Under the pieces are notes generated by a model. It searched no databases. It was given only the letters and a program-made list of their open reading frames with translations, and was not told the origin of the DNA. Made by a program: the position numbers and the translations under genes. A stretch of 64,000 nucleotides of DNA from Aliirhizobium wenxiniae (GTDB lineage: Bacteria; Pseudomonadota; Alphaproteobacteria; Rhizobiales; Rhizobiaceae): the NCBI RefSeq assembly GCF_014201355.1, contig NZ_JACHEG010000004.1, forward strand, positions 310,001-374,000. Direction: 5' to 3'. Of this stretch, positions 45,212 through 54,960 are shown in pieces (within the stretch, counting starts at the first letter, position 1; each line of letters begins with the position of its first letter).

Positions 45212-46823
45212 TCATCTGCTCGAAGTCCGCAACCTATCGGTCGACTTCCATACCGCATCAGGTGTCGTGCACGCCGTGCGCAACATCTCCTACCATCTCG
45301 ACCGTGGCGAAACCCTCGCCATCCTCGGTGAGAGTGGCTCCGGCAAATCTGTGTCGTCCTCCGCGATCATGAATCTGATCGACATGCCGCCGGGCAAGAT
45401 CACGTCCGGGGAAATCCTGCTCGACGGCAAGGATCTCTTCAAGATGAATGCCGAGCAGCGCCGTGAAGTAAACGGCCGCCGTATCGCCATGATCTTTCAG
45501 GACCCGCTCAGCCACCTGAACCCGGTCTATACGGTCGGCTGGCAGATGCGCGAGGCGCTCAAAACTCACGGCATCAGTTCAACGCAGGCTCAAAACGAGG
45601 CCTTGCGCCTATTCAAGCGAGTAGCGTTGCCCGATCCAGAACGCGCGCTCGACAAATATCCGCACGAGTTTTCCGGCGGCCAGCGCCAGCGTGTCATGAT
45701 CGCCATGGCGCTTGCCCTCAAACCCGACCTCTTGATCGCGGATGAACCGACCACGGCTCTCGACGTGACGGTGCAGGCGGAAGTGCTGGCGCTTCTGAAG
45801 GAACTGCAACGCGAAACCGGTATGGGCGTTCTGATCATCACCCACGATCTCGGCGTTGTGTCGGAAGTCGCTGACCGCGTCGTCGTCATGGAAAAGGGCC
45901 AGCTGGTCGAAAGCGGCACCGTGCGTGAGGTCTATCACAACCCGCAGCACGCCTATACGAAAAAGCTGATCTCGGCCGCTCCCGGAAAAGGCGAGATGCA
46001 CGAGCCTGAAGCCTCCGGCGATGCTATCCTCAGCGTGAAGGATGCGAGAAAGTTCTATGGCGGCTTCGAAGCGCTTAAGGGCGTGTCCTTCGACTTGAAG
46101 GCCGGCGAGACCGTCGCTGTAGTCGGCGAAAGCGGCTCGGGCAAATCCACGCTCGCTCGCATCCTTCTGCGTCTCGAAGAGGCCGATGGCGGCACCGCCA
46201 AGTGGAAGGGCAAGGACCTTTTCACCATGTCGCCGGGTGACCTGTTCAAGCTGCGCCGCGACTTGCAGATGGTGTTTCAGGACCCTACCCAGTCGCTCAA
46301 CCCGCGCATGACGGTCTACCAGCTGATTTCCGAGGCCTGGGTCATCCACCCGGAAATCCTGCCCAAGGCAAAGTGGCGCGAACGTGTCGCCGAACTGCTG
46401 GGCCAGGTCGGCCTTTCCGCTGAACATATGGGCCGTTATCCGCACCAGTTCTCCGGCGGCCAGCGCCAGCGTATCGCCATTGCCCGGGCGCTTGCGCTTG
46501 AACCGCAGCTGATCGTTTGCGACGAGGCTGTCTCGGCACTCGACGTCTCGGTCCAAGCGCAGGTGATCACGCTTCTCGACAAGCTGCGCAAGGAAATGGG
46601 CATCGCCTTCATCTTCATCGCCCACGACCTTCCGTTGGTGCGGGACTTCGCCGATTACGTGATGGTCATGCAGAAGGGTGAAGTGGTCGAATTCGGCACC
46701 GTCGCCCAGGTCTTCGACAACCCGCAAAAGCCTTACACGCAGGCCCTTCTCGCCGCCAGCCTCGATCCCGACCCAGACGTACAGGCCGCCAATCGCAACG
46801 CCCGTCTGGCGACAGCATCCTGA
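45204..46823 (+). CDS. ABC transporter ATP-binding protein, fused DppD-DppF
   Basis: A 539-residue double ATPase. Domain 1: Walker [12 protein letters not shown] near 38, [21 protein letters not shown]. Domain 2: [32 protein letters not shown], where the residue after the Walker B Glu is Ala. It is about 60 residues shorter than the fused ATPase at 19331, mainly because the linker and C-terminus are shorter. It serves the two permeases just upstream. AAAGGA precedes the ATG. Confidence 0.93.
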   Translation: MADHLLEVRNLSVDFHTASGVVHAVRNISYHLDRGETLAILGESGSGKSVSSSAIMNLIDMPPGKITSGEILLDGKDLFKMNAEQRREVNGRRIAMIFQDPLSHLNPVYTVGWQMREALKTHGISSTQAQNEALRLFKRVALPDPERALDKYPHEFSGGQRQRVMIAMALALKPDLLIADEPTTALDVTVQAEVLALLKELQRETGMGVLIITHDLGVVSEVADRVVVMEKGQLVESGTVREVYHNPQHAYTKKLISAAPGKGEMHEPEASGDAILSVKDARKFYGGFEALKGVSFDLKAGETVAVVGESGSGKSTLARILLRLEEADGGTAKWKGKDLFTMSPGDLFKLRRDLQMVFQDPTQSLNPRMTVYQLISEAWVIHPEILPKAKWRERVAELLGQVGLSAEHMGRYPHQFSGGQRQRIAIARALALEPQLIVCDEAVSALDVSVQAQVITLLDKLRKEMGIAFIFIAHDLPLVRDFADYVMVMQKGEVVEFGTVAQVFDNPQKPYTQALLAASLDPDPDVQAANRNARLATAS

Positions 46824-46847
46824 TTTGATTGATACCGGAGTAGAATG

Positions 46848-47729
46848 ATGACCAAGAAAGCTTTTGTCGCGATCGTGACATGCTTCAACGACGATGAAAC
46901 CATCAACTACGAAGCGACGCGCGCACAGGTGCGCCGTCAGGTGGCGGCCGGCAACAACATCATGTGCGCCGGCACTAATGGCGATTTTTCCGCGCTGACC
47001 CACGGCGAGAAGATCAAGCTTCTCGAGGAAGTTGTCGATGAGGTCGGCGGCAAGGTCGATGTCATCGTCAATGCTGGCATGCCCGCCACCTTCGAAACAC
47101 TGCAGCTCGCCAAAGAATTCGACCGCATCGGCGTCACCGGCATTGCCGTTATCACACCCTTCTTCATAGCCTGCACGCAGGACGGCCTGATCCGCCATTT
47201 TTCCACTGTTGCCGATGCCGTCAACACGCCGATCTATCTCTACGACATCCCGGCCCGCACGCAGAACCACATCGAGCCGGAGACCGCCCGCAAGCTGGCC
47301 GCCCACGGCAACATCGCCGGCATCAAGGATAGTGGTGGCGCGCAGGAAACGCTTGCGGCCTATCTGCAGGTTTCCAAGGAAGTCGAAGGTTTTGAAGTCT
47401 ATTCGGGCCCGGATCATCTCGTCCTGTGGTCGCTGCAGAACGGCGCCGCCGGTTGCATTTCCGGCCTCGGCAATGCCATGCCGGACGTACTCGCCGGCAT
47501 CGTCGGCGGCTTCAACTCGGGTAATATCGAGGAAGCCCAGCGCCAACAGGACATTTACACCGCCTTCCGCACCGACCTCTACGCCCACGGTTTTCCGCCC
47601 GCCATGGTCAAGCGCGCGCTCTATCTGCAGGACGCTTCGGTCGGCGCCAGCCGTCAGCCGGCACTTCTCCCCAATCAGGAGCAGGACGCCAAGATCGGCG
47701 AGACACTGAAGAAGTTTGGCTTGCTCTAA
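46848..47729 (+). CDS. DapA/NanA-family class I lyase
   Basis: A 293-residue TIM-barrel enzyme: GTNGDFSAL near 42-50 as the carboxylate loop (Asn-Gly-Asp instead of the more common T-T-G-E), catalytic Tyr near 132 (YLYDIPART) and Schiff-base Lys near 160 (GIKDSGG). Members split 2-keto-3-deoxy acids or similar compounds into pyruvate and an aldehyde. The ATG at 46848 has GGAG seven bases upstream; another ATG lies three bases earlier. It ends the importer operon and probably acts on a product of the BNR and PdxA2/kinase enzymes. It is only distantly like the DapA-like gene at 14557. Confidence 0.85.
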   Translation: MTKKAFVAIVTCFNDDETINYEATRAQVRRQVAAGNNIMCAGTNGDFSALTHGEKIKLLEEVVDEVGGKVDVIVNAGMPATFETLQLAKEFDRIGVTGIAVITPFFIACTQDGLIRHFSTVADAVNTPIYLYDIPARTQNHIEPETARKLAAHGNIAGIKDSGGAQETLAAYLQVSKEVEGFEVYSGPDHLVLWSLQNGAAGCISGLGNAMPDVLAGIVGGFNSGNIEEAQRQQDIYTAFRTDLYAHGFPPAMVKRALYLQDASVGASRQPALLPNQEQDAKIGETLKKFGLL

Positions 47730-48048
47730 GGGGAGGACGTCGCCCGGTCGGGCGGCATGGCCGGTTGCCGCAACTGCTTGAGGAAACCGGCTGGGAAATC
47801 ATCCGTTGCACCGGTACAGCGCTACCAGATGGCGGCCTGTCTCGGCCTACGGGAAATCGATTTCCTTGCTGTCTGGCGGGTGTCGGTAAACGAGGCGACG
47901 TTTATATGCCAGCATTATGGGTTCATCGCTGTCGCATACCGAACGTCTTGGCCTTGAGCTTCCGAAACCTTTGTAACAACGGCATATCGGCACAGTAGGG
48001 TGATACCCGACGCGCCAAGTCAAAACCTGAACAATTCGGAGATGATAA
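47730..48048. other. Intergenic region after the DapA-like lyase
   Basis: A 319-base gap. It begins with a short GC-rich repeat (GTCGCCCG/CGGGCGGC, two-base loop, too tight to be a good terminator). Short frames of up to 78 codons occur but I recognise nothing in them and they lack ribosome-binding sites. The last bases hold TTCGGAG, the ribosome-binding site of the next gene. Confidence 0.6.
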
Positions 48049-48816
48049 ATGAACGATAGTCCGTTGACGGGCTTCGATGTTCAGGCGCTCGCCGACAGCT
48101 TGTATGGGTTACGCGAAGCGTGCCGATCGCAAGCGACCGCGGAATTTTCTTTGCCTCAGAACCTGGCGACCGCGATGCAGGCCCAGCAGACGCTTGCCGC
48201 AAAAGAAGGCGTGCCGGGTAACGCCTGGAAGGTGGCGATGTCCCCTGATAAACATGCTGTCGTGGCGCCGCTGCACCCTTACGTGGAAACATCACGCGAT
48301 GCAGAATTGCCTTATCTTCCGGGCATGAAGTTCGAGGTGGAGATCGCCGTTCGCCTCGGCCGATCCCTTCCGATCAAAAGCGATCTCTATTCCCGCGAAG
48401 AGATCTATGATGCGGTTTCAGAGGCTTATCTCGGAGCGGAACTATTGTCGTCTGCCATAAAGGAGGGCGGAACGTTGTCTTTCCCGCTTTTCGTGGCAGA
48501 TCGCATAGGAAATCGCGGATACGTGCTAGGCCCGGCTGTCCCTAAAACTCTCATTGATACGGTGGGTGAGGCTGAACTAATCGTCACTCAGGGCGGCAAT
48601 CCGATCTATAAGGGGCCGGCGAAGCACCCGGTTGGCGATGTTCTTGCGTGGCTGGTCGCCTATGCCAACGACAGTGCCCGCCCCAAAAACTCGCTGGAGG
48701 CCGGTGCGATTATCACGACCGGTGCTCTTTCCGGCGCAATGCTTTTGCCGGGATCCGGCAAAGTCGAAGTTCTGCTATCCAAGGCGTATGCATTAAACGT
48801 AGTGCTCATGGCATAA
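48049..48816 (+). CDS. 2-keto-4-pentenoate hydratase / fumarylacetoacetase-like protein
   Basis: A 255-residue protein of the MhpD/HpcG (FAH) superfamily. Family features are WKVAMSPDKHAVVAPLHP near the N-terminus, FEVEIAVRLG with the metal-binding Glu residues near 95-105, EAYLGAELLSS, and KHPVGDVLAWLVAYAND with GAIITTGALSGAMLLPGSGKVEVLL at the C-terminus in order. Members hydrate 2-keto-4-enoic acids or cleave diketo acids using Mg2+. It stands alone and could dehydrate or hydrate a 2-keto-3-deoxy acid intermediate made by neighbouring enzymes. The 319-base gap before it suggests its own promoter. Confidence 0.82.
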   Translation: MNDSPLTGFDVQALADSLYGLREACRSQATAEFSLPQNLATAMQAQQTLAAKEGVPGNAWKVAMSPDKHAVVAPLHPYVETSRDAELPYLPGMKFEVEIAVRLGRSLPIKSDLYSREEIYDAVSEAYLGAELLSSAIKEGGTLSFPLFVADRIGNRGYVLGPAVPKTLIDTVGEAELIVTQGGNPIYKGPAKHPVGDVLAWLVAYANDSARPKNSLEAGAIITTGALSGAMLLPGSGKVEVLLSKAYALNVVLMA

Positions 48817-49018
48817 ACTCTCCGACTGTTCGCCGCTGCCGTGCTCTGCTGCCGTGTTACGACCTCTAATTTCCGGCCATGCAGGCTGCAACAATGTCCA
48901 AGGCACAAAGGCTTCCTCGTTCGGCCTTCGCTAAACTCCCGATCACCAAGGAGATTATCAGCAGGAGCGCTGCCTTCCATAGAACCGGCAGCCTCCCGAT
49001 CAGGAGGAAAAGAACGAG

Positions 49019-50167
49019 ATGGCATTTCGACTGTGTTTCCCAAAAATCAACATCAGCGGTGCCGGCAGTCTGGCCGAAGTTCCCGGTGAGCTTGCCGCTC
49101 GCGGCTTGAAGCGGCCGGTCATCATCACCGACGCGACGCTGGTGAAGTTCGGACTTGTCGCACCGCTTCTGGAAGGCTTGAAAGCCAAGGGTATCGAGGC
49201 TTTCGTTTATGATGGCGTCGTTCCCAACCCGACCGTTCCGGTCGTCGAGGCCGCCTACAAGGTGTTTGTCGACAACAAGTGTGATGCGATCATCGGTGTC
49301 GGCGGCGGCAGCCCGATCGACACGGCCAAGGCCGTACGCATTCTCTCGGCCAATCCAGGCCCGATCACGCTTTATGAAGGTGTCGGCAAGGTCGCCAAGG
49401 CGGGTGCATTCCTGGCCGCCGTCAACACGACTGCGGGAACTGCCGCCGAAGTCACCTCCAACGCGGTCATCACCGATCCGGTCGCTCAGGTGAAGATGGT
49501 CATCATCGACGCCAACATCATTCCGGATATTTCGGTCAACGATTCCGCCATGATGACCGGCATCCCGGCTGCCACGACGGCCGCAACCGGCATGGATGCT
49601 TTGACCCACGCAATCGAAGCCTATGTCGCCAAGGGCGCGCATGTGCTCACCGACTACGCTGCGCTCGAAGCGATCCGTCTTATCTCGGCCTATCTGCCGC
49701 GCGCAGTCAAGGATGGCAAGGATCTGGAGGCACGCGAGATGATGGCCTATGGCCAGTTCATTGCTGGCCTTGCCTTCAACAGCGCCGGTCTCGGTCTCGT
49801 TCATGCCATGGCGCACCAGCCGGGCGCAGTGAAGGATCTTCCGCATGGCGTCTGCAACGCAATCCTGATGCCGCTGGTCGAGGAGTTCAACCGCCCCTAC
49901 GCAGTCGAACGTTTTGCGCGTATCGCCGAGGCAATGGGTGTCGATATCAAAGGCTTGAGCACCGAGGATGCATCCAAGGCCGCGATCAAGGCAATCCGTG
50001 ATCTGTCTGCAACGGTCGGCATTCCCAGCGGCTTTGCAGAACTTGGTGTGACCGAGGATGACTTCCCGCTCTGGGTCCAGAAGGCGCAGAAAGATCCTTG
50101 CGCACCGGGCAACCCGGTCGCGGCTACCGATGCGGACATCCTGGATCTCTACAAAAAGGCTCTGTGA
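49019..50167 (+). CDS. fucO: Iron-type alcohol dehydrogenase, lactaldehyde reductase-like
   Basis: A 382-residue group III dehydrogenase. It has GGGSPIDTAKAVRI, NTTAGTAAEVT, DALTHAIEAY and HAMAHQPGAVKDLPHG with the metal-binding His, and QKDPCAPGNP near the C-terminus, the last closely as in E. coli FucO (QKDPCTPGNP-like). FucO reduces L-lactaldehyde, the C3 product of rhamnose and fucose breakdown, to 1,2-propanediol. The neighbouring rhamnose operon fits this role. It starts with CAGGAGGAAA nearby and ends in a strong hairpin. Confidence 0.87.
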   Translation: MAFRLCFPKINISGAGSLAEVPGELAARGLKRPVIITDATLVKFGLVAPLLEGLKAKGIEAFVYDGVVPNPTVPVVEAAYKVFVDNKCDAIIGVGGGSPIDTAKAVRILSANPGPITLYEGVGKVAKAGAFLAAVNTTAGTAAEVTSNAVITDPVAQVKMVIIDANIIPDISVNDSAMMTGIPAATTAATGMDALTHAIEAYVAKGAHVLTDYAALEAIRLISAYLPRAVKDGKDLEAREMMAYGQFIAGLAFNSAGLGLVHAMAHQPGAVKDLPHGVCNAILMPLVEEFNRPYAVERFARIAEAMGVDIKGLSTEDASKAAIKAIRDLSATVGIPSGFAELGVTEDDFPLWVQKAQKDPCAPGNPVAATDADILDLYKKAL

Positions 50168-50200
50168 TTACTCGCGGAAGCTCGATTTGCGAATATACAC

Positions 50201-50229
50201 GAAAGGCCCGCTCAAAAGGCGGGCCTTTC
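50201..50229 (+). terminator. Terminator-like hairpin after the fucO-like gene
   Basis: GAAAGGCCCGC (50201-50211) and GCGGGCCTTTC (50219-50229) form 11 perfect pairs with a 7-base loop. No long T run follows, so it may act bidirectionally with the convergent AraC gene. Confidence 0.75.
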
Positions 50230-50274
50230 GGCCTTCCGGCCGCAACGCGGGCCGTACCATGTCCTTGTTCGGGA

Positions 50275-51117
50275 TCAGGTGTGGATGTGGCGTGGCATGC
50301 GTCGATATTCGCTCGGCGCCATGCCGGTCATCTTGCTGAAACTGTAGGAAAAGTAGTTGCTGTCGTTGAAGCCGCAGGAAAAGGCGATGTCGGTGACGCT
50401 GTCATTTGTGGCGCGCAATGCCCGCATGGCCTTGCTCAGTCTGAGCTTGACGAGATAGTTGTGCGGCGTCGTGGCCGTCGCCTCGCGGAACAGTCGGCTG
50501 AAGCTGCGCGAGGAATATCCGAACCGCTGCGCGACACTTTCCAGGTCGATATCCTCGGTGCAATTGTGCCTGAGATAGTTGAGCACATGGCCAAGGCGTC
50601 CCGAGTTCGGCAGGCCGCGTGCGTCTGTGGCGAACTGCGAGCGCGACAGAATGATCGAGAGCTGGTTGAATAGCGCCTCCGACATTGCGTCCGAGAGCGG
50701 ATCGGACCGGCGGGCCTCGTTTTCCAGCGCTTCGACCAGTGGCGTAACCTGCGCCAGCACATCCTCGGTAACCTGCCAGTGGCGCCTCGTGGCGTCCTTC
50801 CCATCCACCGAATGTTGCATGATATCGAGAAAATCATAGCGTTCAGACGCCCTGTCAGGGCGAAACAAGATGTTGGTCAGGTATAGGTCATCAACCTGCT
50901 CATAGGCGTGGTGGTCCTCCGCCTTGATGTAGAAAAGCTCGCCGCAGGTGATGAAGTGCGGTTCGTCATTCAACATGTGCCAGCCATTGCCGGACAAAAC
51001 GATCATGACCTCGTGAAAGTCATGGTCATGCAGAGGAAACGGCGTTTGCGGAGAGCGTTGCTCCACGATGACCGTTTGAGCGTCTGAGCGGAAAAATTCC
51101 TTGGCCAAAAGCTTCAT
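50275..51117 (-). CDS. AraC-family regulator, RhaS/RhaR type
   Basis: A 280-residue AraC protein. The N-terminal cupin ligand domain contains FPLHDHDFHEVMIVLSGNGWHML, where the HDHDFHE segment forms the sugar pocket. The C-terminal double helix-turn-helix (about 180-280) has IDLESVAQRFGYSSRSFSRLFRE and VTDIAFSCGFNDSNYFSYSFSKM in order. RhaS and RhaR of E. coli have the same layout, and it is divergent from the rhamnose operon, so it is probably the rhamnose-responsive activator. It ends in a convergent hairpin shared with the fucO-like gene. Confidence 0.9.
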   Translation of the reverse strand: MKLLAKEFFRSDAQTVIVEQRSPQTPFPLHDHDFHEVMIVLSGNGWHMLNDEPHFITCGELFYIKAEDHHAYEQVDDLYLTNILFRPDRASERYDFLDIMQHSVDGKDATRRHWQVTEDVLAQVTPLVEALENEARRSDPLSDAMSEALFNQLSIILSRSQFATDARGLPNSGRLGHVLNYLRHNCTEDIDLESVAQRFGYSSRSFSRLFREATATTPHNYLVKLRLSKAMRALRATNDSVTDIAFSCGFNDSNYFSYSFSKMTGMAPSEYRRMPRHIHT

Positions 51118-51160
51118 CGAATCAAAACTTCATAATCGCGCACGACGTAAAAGATAGCCC

Positions 51161-51174
51161 ATTCGAAGGCGTCG
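51161..51174. promoter_or_regulatory. Operator half-site ATTCGAAGGCGTCG
   Basis: Inverted copy at 51244-51257 (ATTCGAAGATGTCG on the other strand, 12 of 14 identical), 69 bases away, between the divergent AraC and rhaB genes. Arrangement suits an AraC-family dimer or loop. Confidence 0.6.
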
Positions 51175-51243
51175 ATCCGGATCTGCATCAATGCGGCGCT
51201 GCGACTTAATAATGCAGCCACACAGCTTACCGAGAAAGCCCGG

Positions 51244-51257
51244 CGACATCTTCGAAT
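51244..51257. promoter_or_regulatory. Operator half-site CGACATCTTCGAAT (inverted copy)
   Basis: Reverse complement ATTCGAAGATGTCG; pairs with the site at 51161-51174. It lies 94 bases upstream of the rhaB ATG. Confidence 0.6.
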
Positions 51258-51350
51258 AATGACACGTATCAGCAAATCTCATGTCTGCTTCTTCAAGGCG
51301 CGATGCCCATCAACAGGGCTAAGGTGCTGAAAACGAACAAGAGAACAAGC

Positions 51351-52826
51351 ATGAAAGTGCCTGAGAAAATCGTTGCCGTCGATATCGGTGCCAGCAGTGG
51401 CCGTGTCATCCTGAGCGAGGTGAGGGATGGCATTTTGTCGCTCACGGAAATCCATCGGTTCGAAAACAACCTGCGTGGCGACGATGTCTTTGCGCATCAA
51501 TGCTGGGATCTCGATTTCCTCGAAGCCGAAATGCGTAAGGGGCTGGCGATTGCCCTGGAAAAGGGAGGCCTGGCGAGCGTTGGGGTCGACACCTGGGGCG
51601 TGGATTACGTCTTGCTGGACGACAATCTGGAGCGTATCGGCCCTGCCGTTTCCTATCGCGATCATCGCACCGACGGCATGATGGACACGGTCTTTTCACA
51701 GATTTCCCGTGCGGAAATATACCGTCGCACTGGCATCCAGTTCCTGCAGTTCAACACGCTATACCAGTTGGCGGCGACCGTTCGCCAGCATCCCGAATGG
51801 CTGGCCCGTGCCCGCCACTTCCTGATGATCCCGGACTATCTGCATTTTCGCCTCTGCGGCGTGCTTTCCAACGAATATACCAACGCGACGACGACGCAGC
51901 TCTTCAATCTGCATGAGAACGATTGGGACGCGGATCTACTCAAGCTCGCCGGATTGCCCAAGACAATGATGATGCATCCGGTCGAGGCGGGCACCATCAT
52001 CGGCGAGATGCCGGCCTCGCAGAGCGAGACAGCCATCAAGGTCGTTGCCCCGGCCACCCATGATACGGGGTCCGCGGTTGCGGCGGCACCGCTAGAAACC
52101 GAGGATGAGGCTTTCATCAGTTCGGGCACATGGTCGCTGATGGGGATCGAGAGCAAGACACCATTTGCCGGTGCCGAGGCCCTGGCCGCAAATGTCTCGA
52201 ACGAAGGCGGTGTCGAGCGACGTTACCGCATCCTCAAGAACATCATGGGCTTCTGGCTGATCCAGCGGGTTCGCAAGGAATTGGGATCTCTGGATCACGG
52301 CGGGCTCGTGACGGAAGCGCGTGACGGCACGTCCTGGCGAAGCCTGATCAATCCTCAGGACGCGCGTTTCCTCAACCCGGACAACATGACGGCGGAAATC
52401 CGGGCATTTTGCCGGGAGACGGGACAACCCGTACCGGAGAGCGCCGGCGCCTTGTCACGCTGTATTTTCGACAGTCTGGCCCTTTCCTATCGGCAAGTGA
52501 AGGAGGAGCTGGAAACTCTGCGCGGGCGGCCGGTCGACCGTATCCGTATCGTCGGTGGCGGTAGCCAGAACGACCTCGTCAACCAACTTTGCGCCGATGC
52601 TTGCGGCGTTCCGGTAACGGCCGGTCCGATCGAGACGACGGCGCTCGGAAATGTCTGCGTGCAGATGATCGCCCTCGGCCAGCTTTCCAACCTCGATGAA
52701 GCGCGCGCACTCGTGCGCCGTTCATTCCCTCTAACCGAATATCTTCCCCGCCAGCGTGTACCCCAATCCGTCTGGGATCGTTTCCAGTCGTTTAGCGCGC
52801 TGCCTGCTCTAGAAGGACAAGATTGA
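51351..52826 (+). CDS. rhaB: L-rhamnulokinase
   Basis: A 491-residue FGGY-family kinase. [17 protein letters not shown] at the N-terminus is the rhamnulokinase version of the phosphate-1 motif, [12 protein letters not shown] marks the sugar pocket, and [11 protein letters not shown] and [15 protein letters not shown] form the nucleotide site. It phosphorylates L-rhamnulose at C1. The ATG at 51351 was chosen over a 16-codon longer frame because the domain begins there, although its ribosome-binding site (AAGAG) is weak. It overlaps the isomerase start as TGATG. Confidence 0.94.
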   Translation: MKVPEKIVAVDIGASSGRVILSEVRDGILSLTEIHRFENNLRGDDVFAHQCWDLDFLEAEMRKGLAIALEKGGLASVGVDTWGVDYVLLDDNLERIGPAVSYRDHRTDGMMDTVFSQISRAEIYRRTGIQFLQFNTLYQLAATVRQHPEWLARARHFLMIPDYLHFRLCGVLSNEYTNATTTQLFNLHENDWDADLLKLAGLPKTMMMHPVEAGTIIGEMPASQSETAIKVVAPATHDTGSAVAAAPLETEDEAFISSGTWSLMGIESKTPFAGAEALAANVSNEGGVERRYRILKNIMGFWLIQRVRKELGSLDHGGLVTEARDGTSWRSLINPQDARFLNPDNMTAEIRAFCRETGQPVPESAGALSRCIFDSLALSYRQVKEELETLRGRPVDRIRIVGGGSQNDLVNQLCADACGVPVTAGPIETTALGNVCVQMIALGQLSNLDEARALVRRSFPLTEYLPRQRVPQSVWDRFQSFSALPALEGQD

Positions 52827-54097
52827 TGAGCCAATCACAGAAAGTCGAAGCCGCCTATACCATGGCGCGTGATGTCTTCGCCGCGACCGGTATCGATACC
52901 GAGGCGGCTCTCAACCGCCTCGACAGCATTCCGATCTCGATGCATTGCTGGCAGGGCGATGACGTTCGCGGCTTTGAAAACCCGGCGGGCGAACTTACCG
53001 GCGGTATTCAGGTCAGCGGCAACTATCCCGGTCGCGCAAGCACTCCGGGCGAATTGCGCGCCGATCTCGATTTCGCCATGGCACAGATCCCGGGCCAGAA
53101 GCGGCTCAATCTTCACGCCATCTATCTCGAAACCGACAAGCCGGTCTCGCGTGACGCGATCGAACCCCACCATTTCCAGAACTGGGTCGAATGGGCCAAA
53201 AAAGCCGGCATTGGCCTGGATTTCAACCCGACCTGCTTTTCGCATCGCTTGAGCGAAGATGGGCTGACGCTCAGCCATCCCGACAAGGCGGTGCGCGATT
53301 TCTGGATCGCCCATTGCCAGGCTAGCCGCAAGGTCAGCGAATATTTCGGCAAGCAGCTCGGCACGCCATCGGTGATGAACATCTGGGTGCCGGATGGCAT
53401 GAAAGATTTGCCTGCCGACCGGTTTGCACCGCGTGAGCGTCTCGCTCAGTCGCTGGATGCGATCATTGCCGAAAAGATCTCGCGCGAGTTCCACAAGGAT
53501 GCCGTCGAGAGCAAGCTTTTCGGTATCGGAGCCGAAAGCTACACGGTCGGCTCCAGCGAGTTCTGCATGGGTTATGCCACGAGCCGCAAAACGCTGCTTT
53601 GCCTCGATGCCGGTCATTTTCACCCGACCGAAGTCATCTCCGACAAGCTATCGTCGGTGCTGCAATTCGTCGATGAAGTTCTGCTCCACGTCTCCCGCCC
53701 GGTCCGCTGGGACAGCGACCACGTCGTGCTGTTTGATGATGAACTGCAGGCAATCGCCAACGAATTGATCCGGGGCGACGTGCTTGGCAAGGTCAATATC
53801 GGCCTCGACTTCTTCGATGCCAGCATCAACCGCGTGGCGGCCTGGGTGATCGGCACGCGCAATACCCGCAAGGCGCTTCTGCGCGCTCTGCTTGAGCCGG
53901 CTTCCAGGCTGAAACAGGCGGAAAGCGAACGGGATTTCACGACACGATTGGCGATGATGGAAGAAGCCAAATCAATGCCGTGGTCTGCGGTTTGGGATTT
54001 CTATTGCCTCAGCAGAAACGTGCCGGTCGGCATCGCCTGGCTGGACGAGGTTAAAAATTATGAACGCAACGTGCTGAGCAAACGAAAGGCCGCATGA
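52826..54097 (+). CDS. rhaA: L-rhamnose isomerase, enteric type
   Basis: A 423-residue isomerase that is colinear with E. coli RhaA (419) as I recall it: [55 protein letters not shown] and [14 protein letters not shown] include the metal-binding Glu, Asp and His residues. It converts L-rhamnose to L-rhamnulose. Rhizobial rhamnose loci described so far use a divergent isomerase of another type, so this one is unusual for the group. The ATG at 52826 overlaps the kinase stop; the TTG three bases upstream is not preferred. Confidence 0.95.
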   Translation: MSQSQKVEAAYTMARDVFAATGIDTEAALNRLDSIPISMHCWQGDDVRGFENPAGELTGGIQVSGNYPGRASTPGELRADLDFAMAQIPGQKRLNLHAIYLETDKPVSRDAIEPHHFQNWVEWAKKAGIGLDFNPTCFSHRLSEDGLTLSHPDKAVRDFWIAHCQASRKVSEYFGKQLGTPSVMNIWVPDGMKDLPADRFAPRERLAQSLDAIIAEKISREFHKDAVESKLFGIGAESYTVGSSEFCMGYATSRKTLLCLDAGHFHPTEVISDKLSSVLQFVDEVLLHVSRPVRWDSDHVVLFDDELQAIANELIRGDVLGKVNIGLDFFDASINRVAAWVIGTRNTRKALLRALLEPASRLKQAESERDFTTRLAMMEEAKSMPWSAVWDFYCLSRNVPVGIAWLDEVKNYERNVLSKRKAA

Positions 54098-54948
54098 TCA
54101 TGACACTGCATACTGCAAATTCTTGGTTCGTAACCGCCATGGTCAAGGCGACCTCGGACATGTGGCTGAAGGGGTGGGACGAGCGCAACGGCGGCAATGT
54201 CAGCCTGCGCCTGCTGCCGGAAGACGTTGCTCCCTATCTGGCGCAGTGGCCTGCAAACCGTAGCGCTCCGATCAGCGATCCGCTGCCGGAACTGGCCGGC
54301 CAGTACTACATCGTTACCGGAACCGGAAAATATTTCCGCAACGTTCAGCTCGATCCTGCCGCCAATATGGGTGTTGTCCAGGTGGCAGCCGACGGGGCCT
54401 CGGTGAAAATCCTCTGGGGCTTCACCGATGGCGGCGCGCCGACATCCGAGCTTGCCTCTCATCTGAAGTCTCACGGCGTGCGCCAGAAGGTAAGTAATGG
54501 CCGCGATCGCGTCATCATGCACTGCCACGCCACCAATCTCCTGGCGCTGACTTACGTCCTTGATCTCGATCCGGCCAACGTGACCCGCGCCCTGTGGGAG
54601 AGCAGTACCGAATGCCTCGTCGTCTTCCCGCAGGGGGTTGGTACGATGGGCTGGCTGGTTCCCGGTACCGATACGATCGGCGATGCGACCGCCAAGGCGA
54701 TGGCCAATCACACACTGGTCATGTGGCCCTTCCACGGTATCTTCGGCACAGGCGACACGCTTGATGAAGCCTTCGGCCTGATCGATACCGCCGAAAAGGC
54801 AGCCGAAGTTCTCGTCAAGGTCGTCTCCATGGGCGGTGCCCGCCAGACGATTACGACGGCCAACCTCATCGATCTCGCTGCGCGCTTCGGCGTCGAGCCG
54901 ATGGCGGAAGCAATGGCGATCGAAAACTGGCGACTTGCCGGAAAATAA
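54094..54948 (+). CDS. rhaD: L-rhamnulose-1-phosphate aldolase
   Basis: A 284-residue class II aldolase. [13 protein letters not shown] binds phosphate; Glu119 in TSELASHL is the probable catalytic acid (E117 in E. coli); His143 and His145 in MHCHATN and His214 in WPFHGIF are the zinc ligands, as in E. coli RhaD. It splits rhamnulose 1-phosphate to dihydroxyacetone phosphate and L-lactaldehyde. Its start overlaps the isomerase stop as ATGA. Confidence 0.95.
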   Translation: MIMTLHTANSWFVTAMVKATSDMWLKGWDERNGGNVSLRLLPEDVAPYLAQWPANRSAPISDPLPELAGQYYIVTGTGKYFRNVQLDPAANMGVVQVAADGASVKILWGFTDGGAPTSELASHLKSHGVRQKVSNGRDRVIMHCHATNLLALTYVLDLDPANVTRALWESSTECLVVFPQGVGTMGWLVPGTDTIGDATAKAMANHTLVMWPFHGIFGTGDTLDEAFGLIDTAEKAAEVLVKVVSMGGARQTITTANLIDLAARFGVEPMAEAMAIENWRLAGK

Positions 54949-54960
54949 GGGAGTAAAGCC

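Noticed and set aside
45609..47588. Long leftward frame opposite the fused ATPase and DapA-like genes
   Set aside because: Antisense shadow; low complexity of Gly/Asp/His typical of reverse-strand reading.
40205..47729. A sialic acid utilisation locus
   Set aside because: There is a BNR protein and NanA-like lyase, but no recognisable NanK, NanE or NagA genes and no exported sialidase.
47757..47998. Short overlapping frames after the DapA-like gene
   Set aside because: Unrecognised, no ribosome-binding site, probably noncoding.
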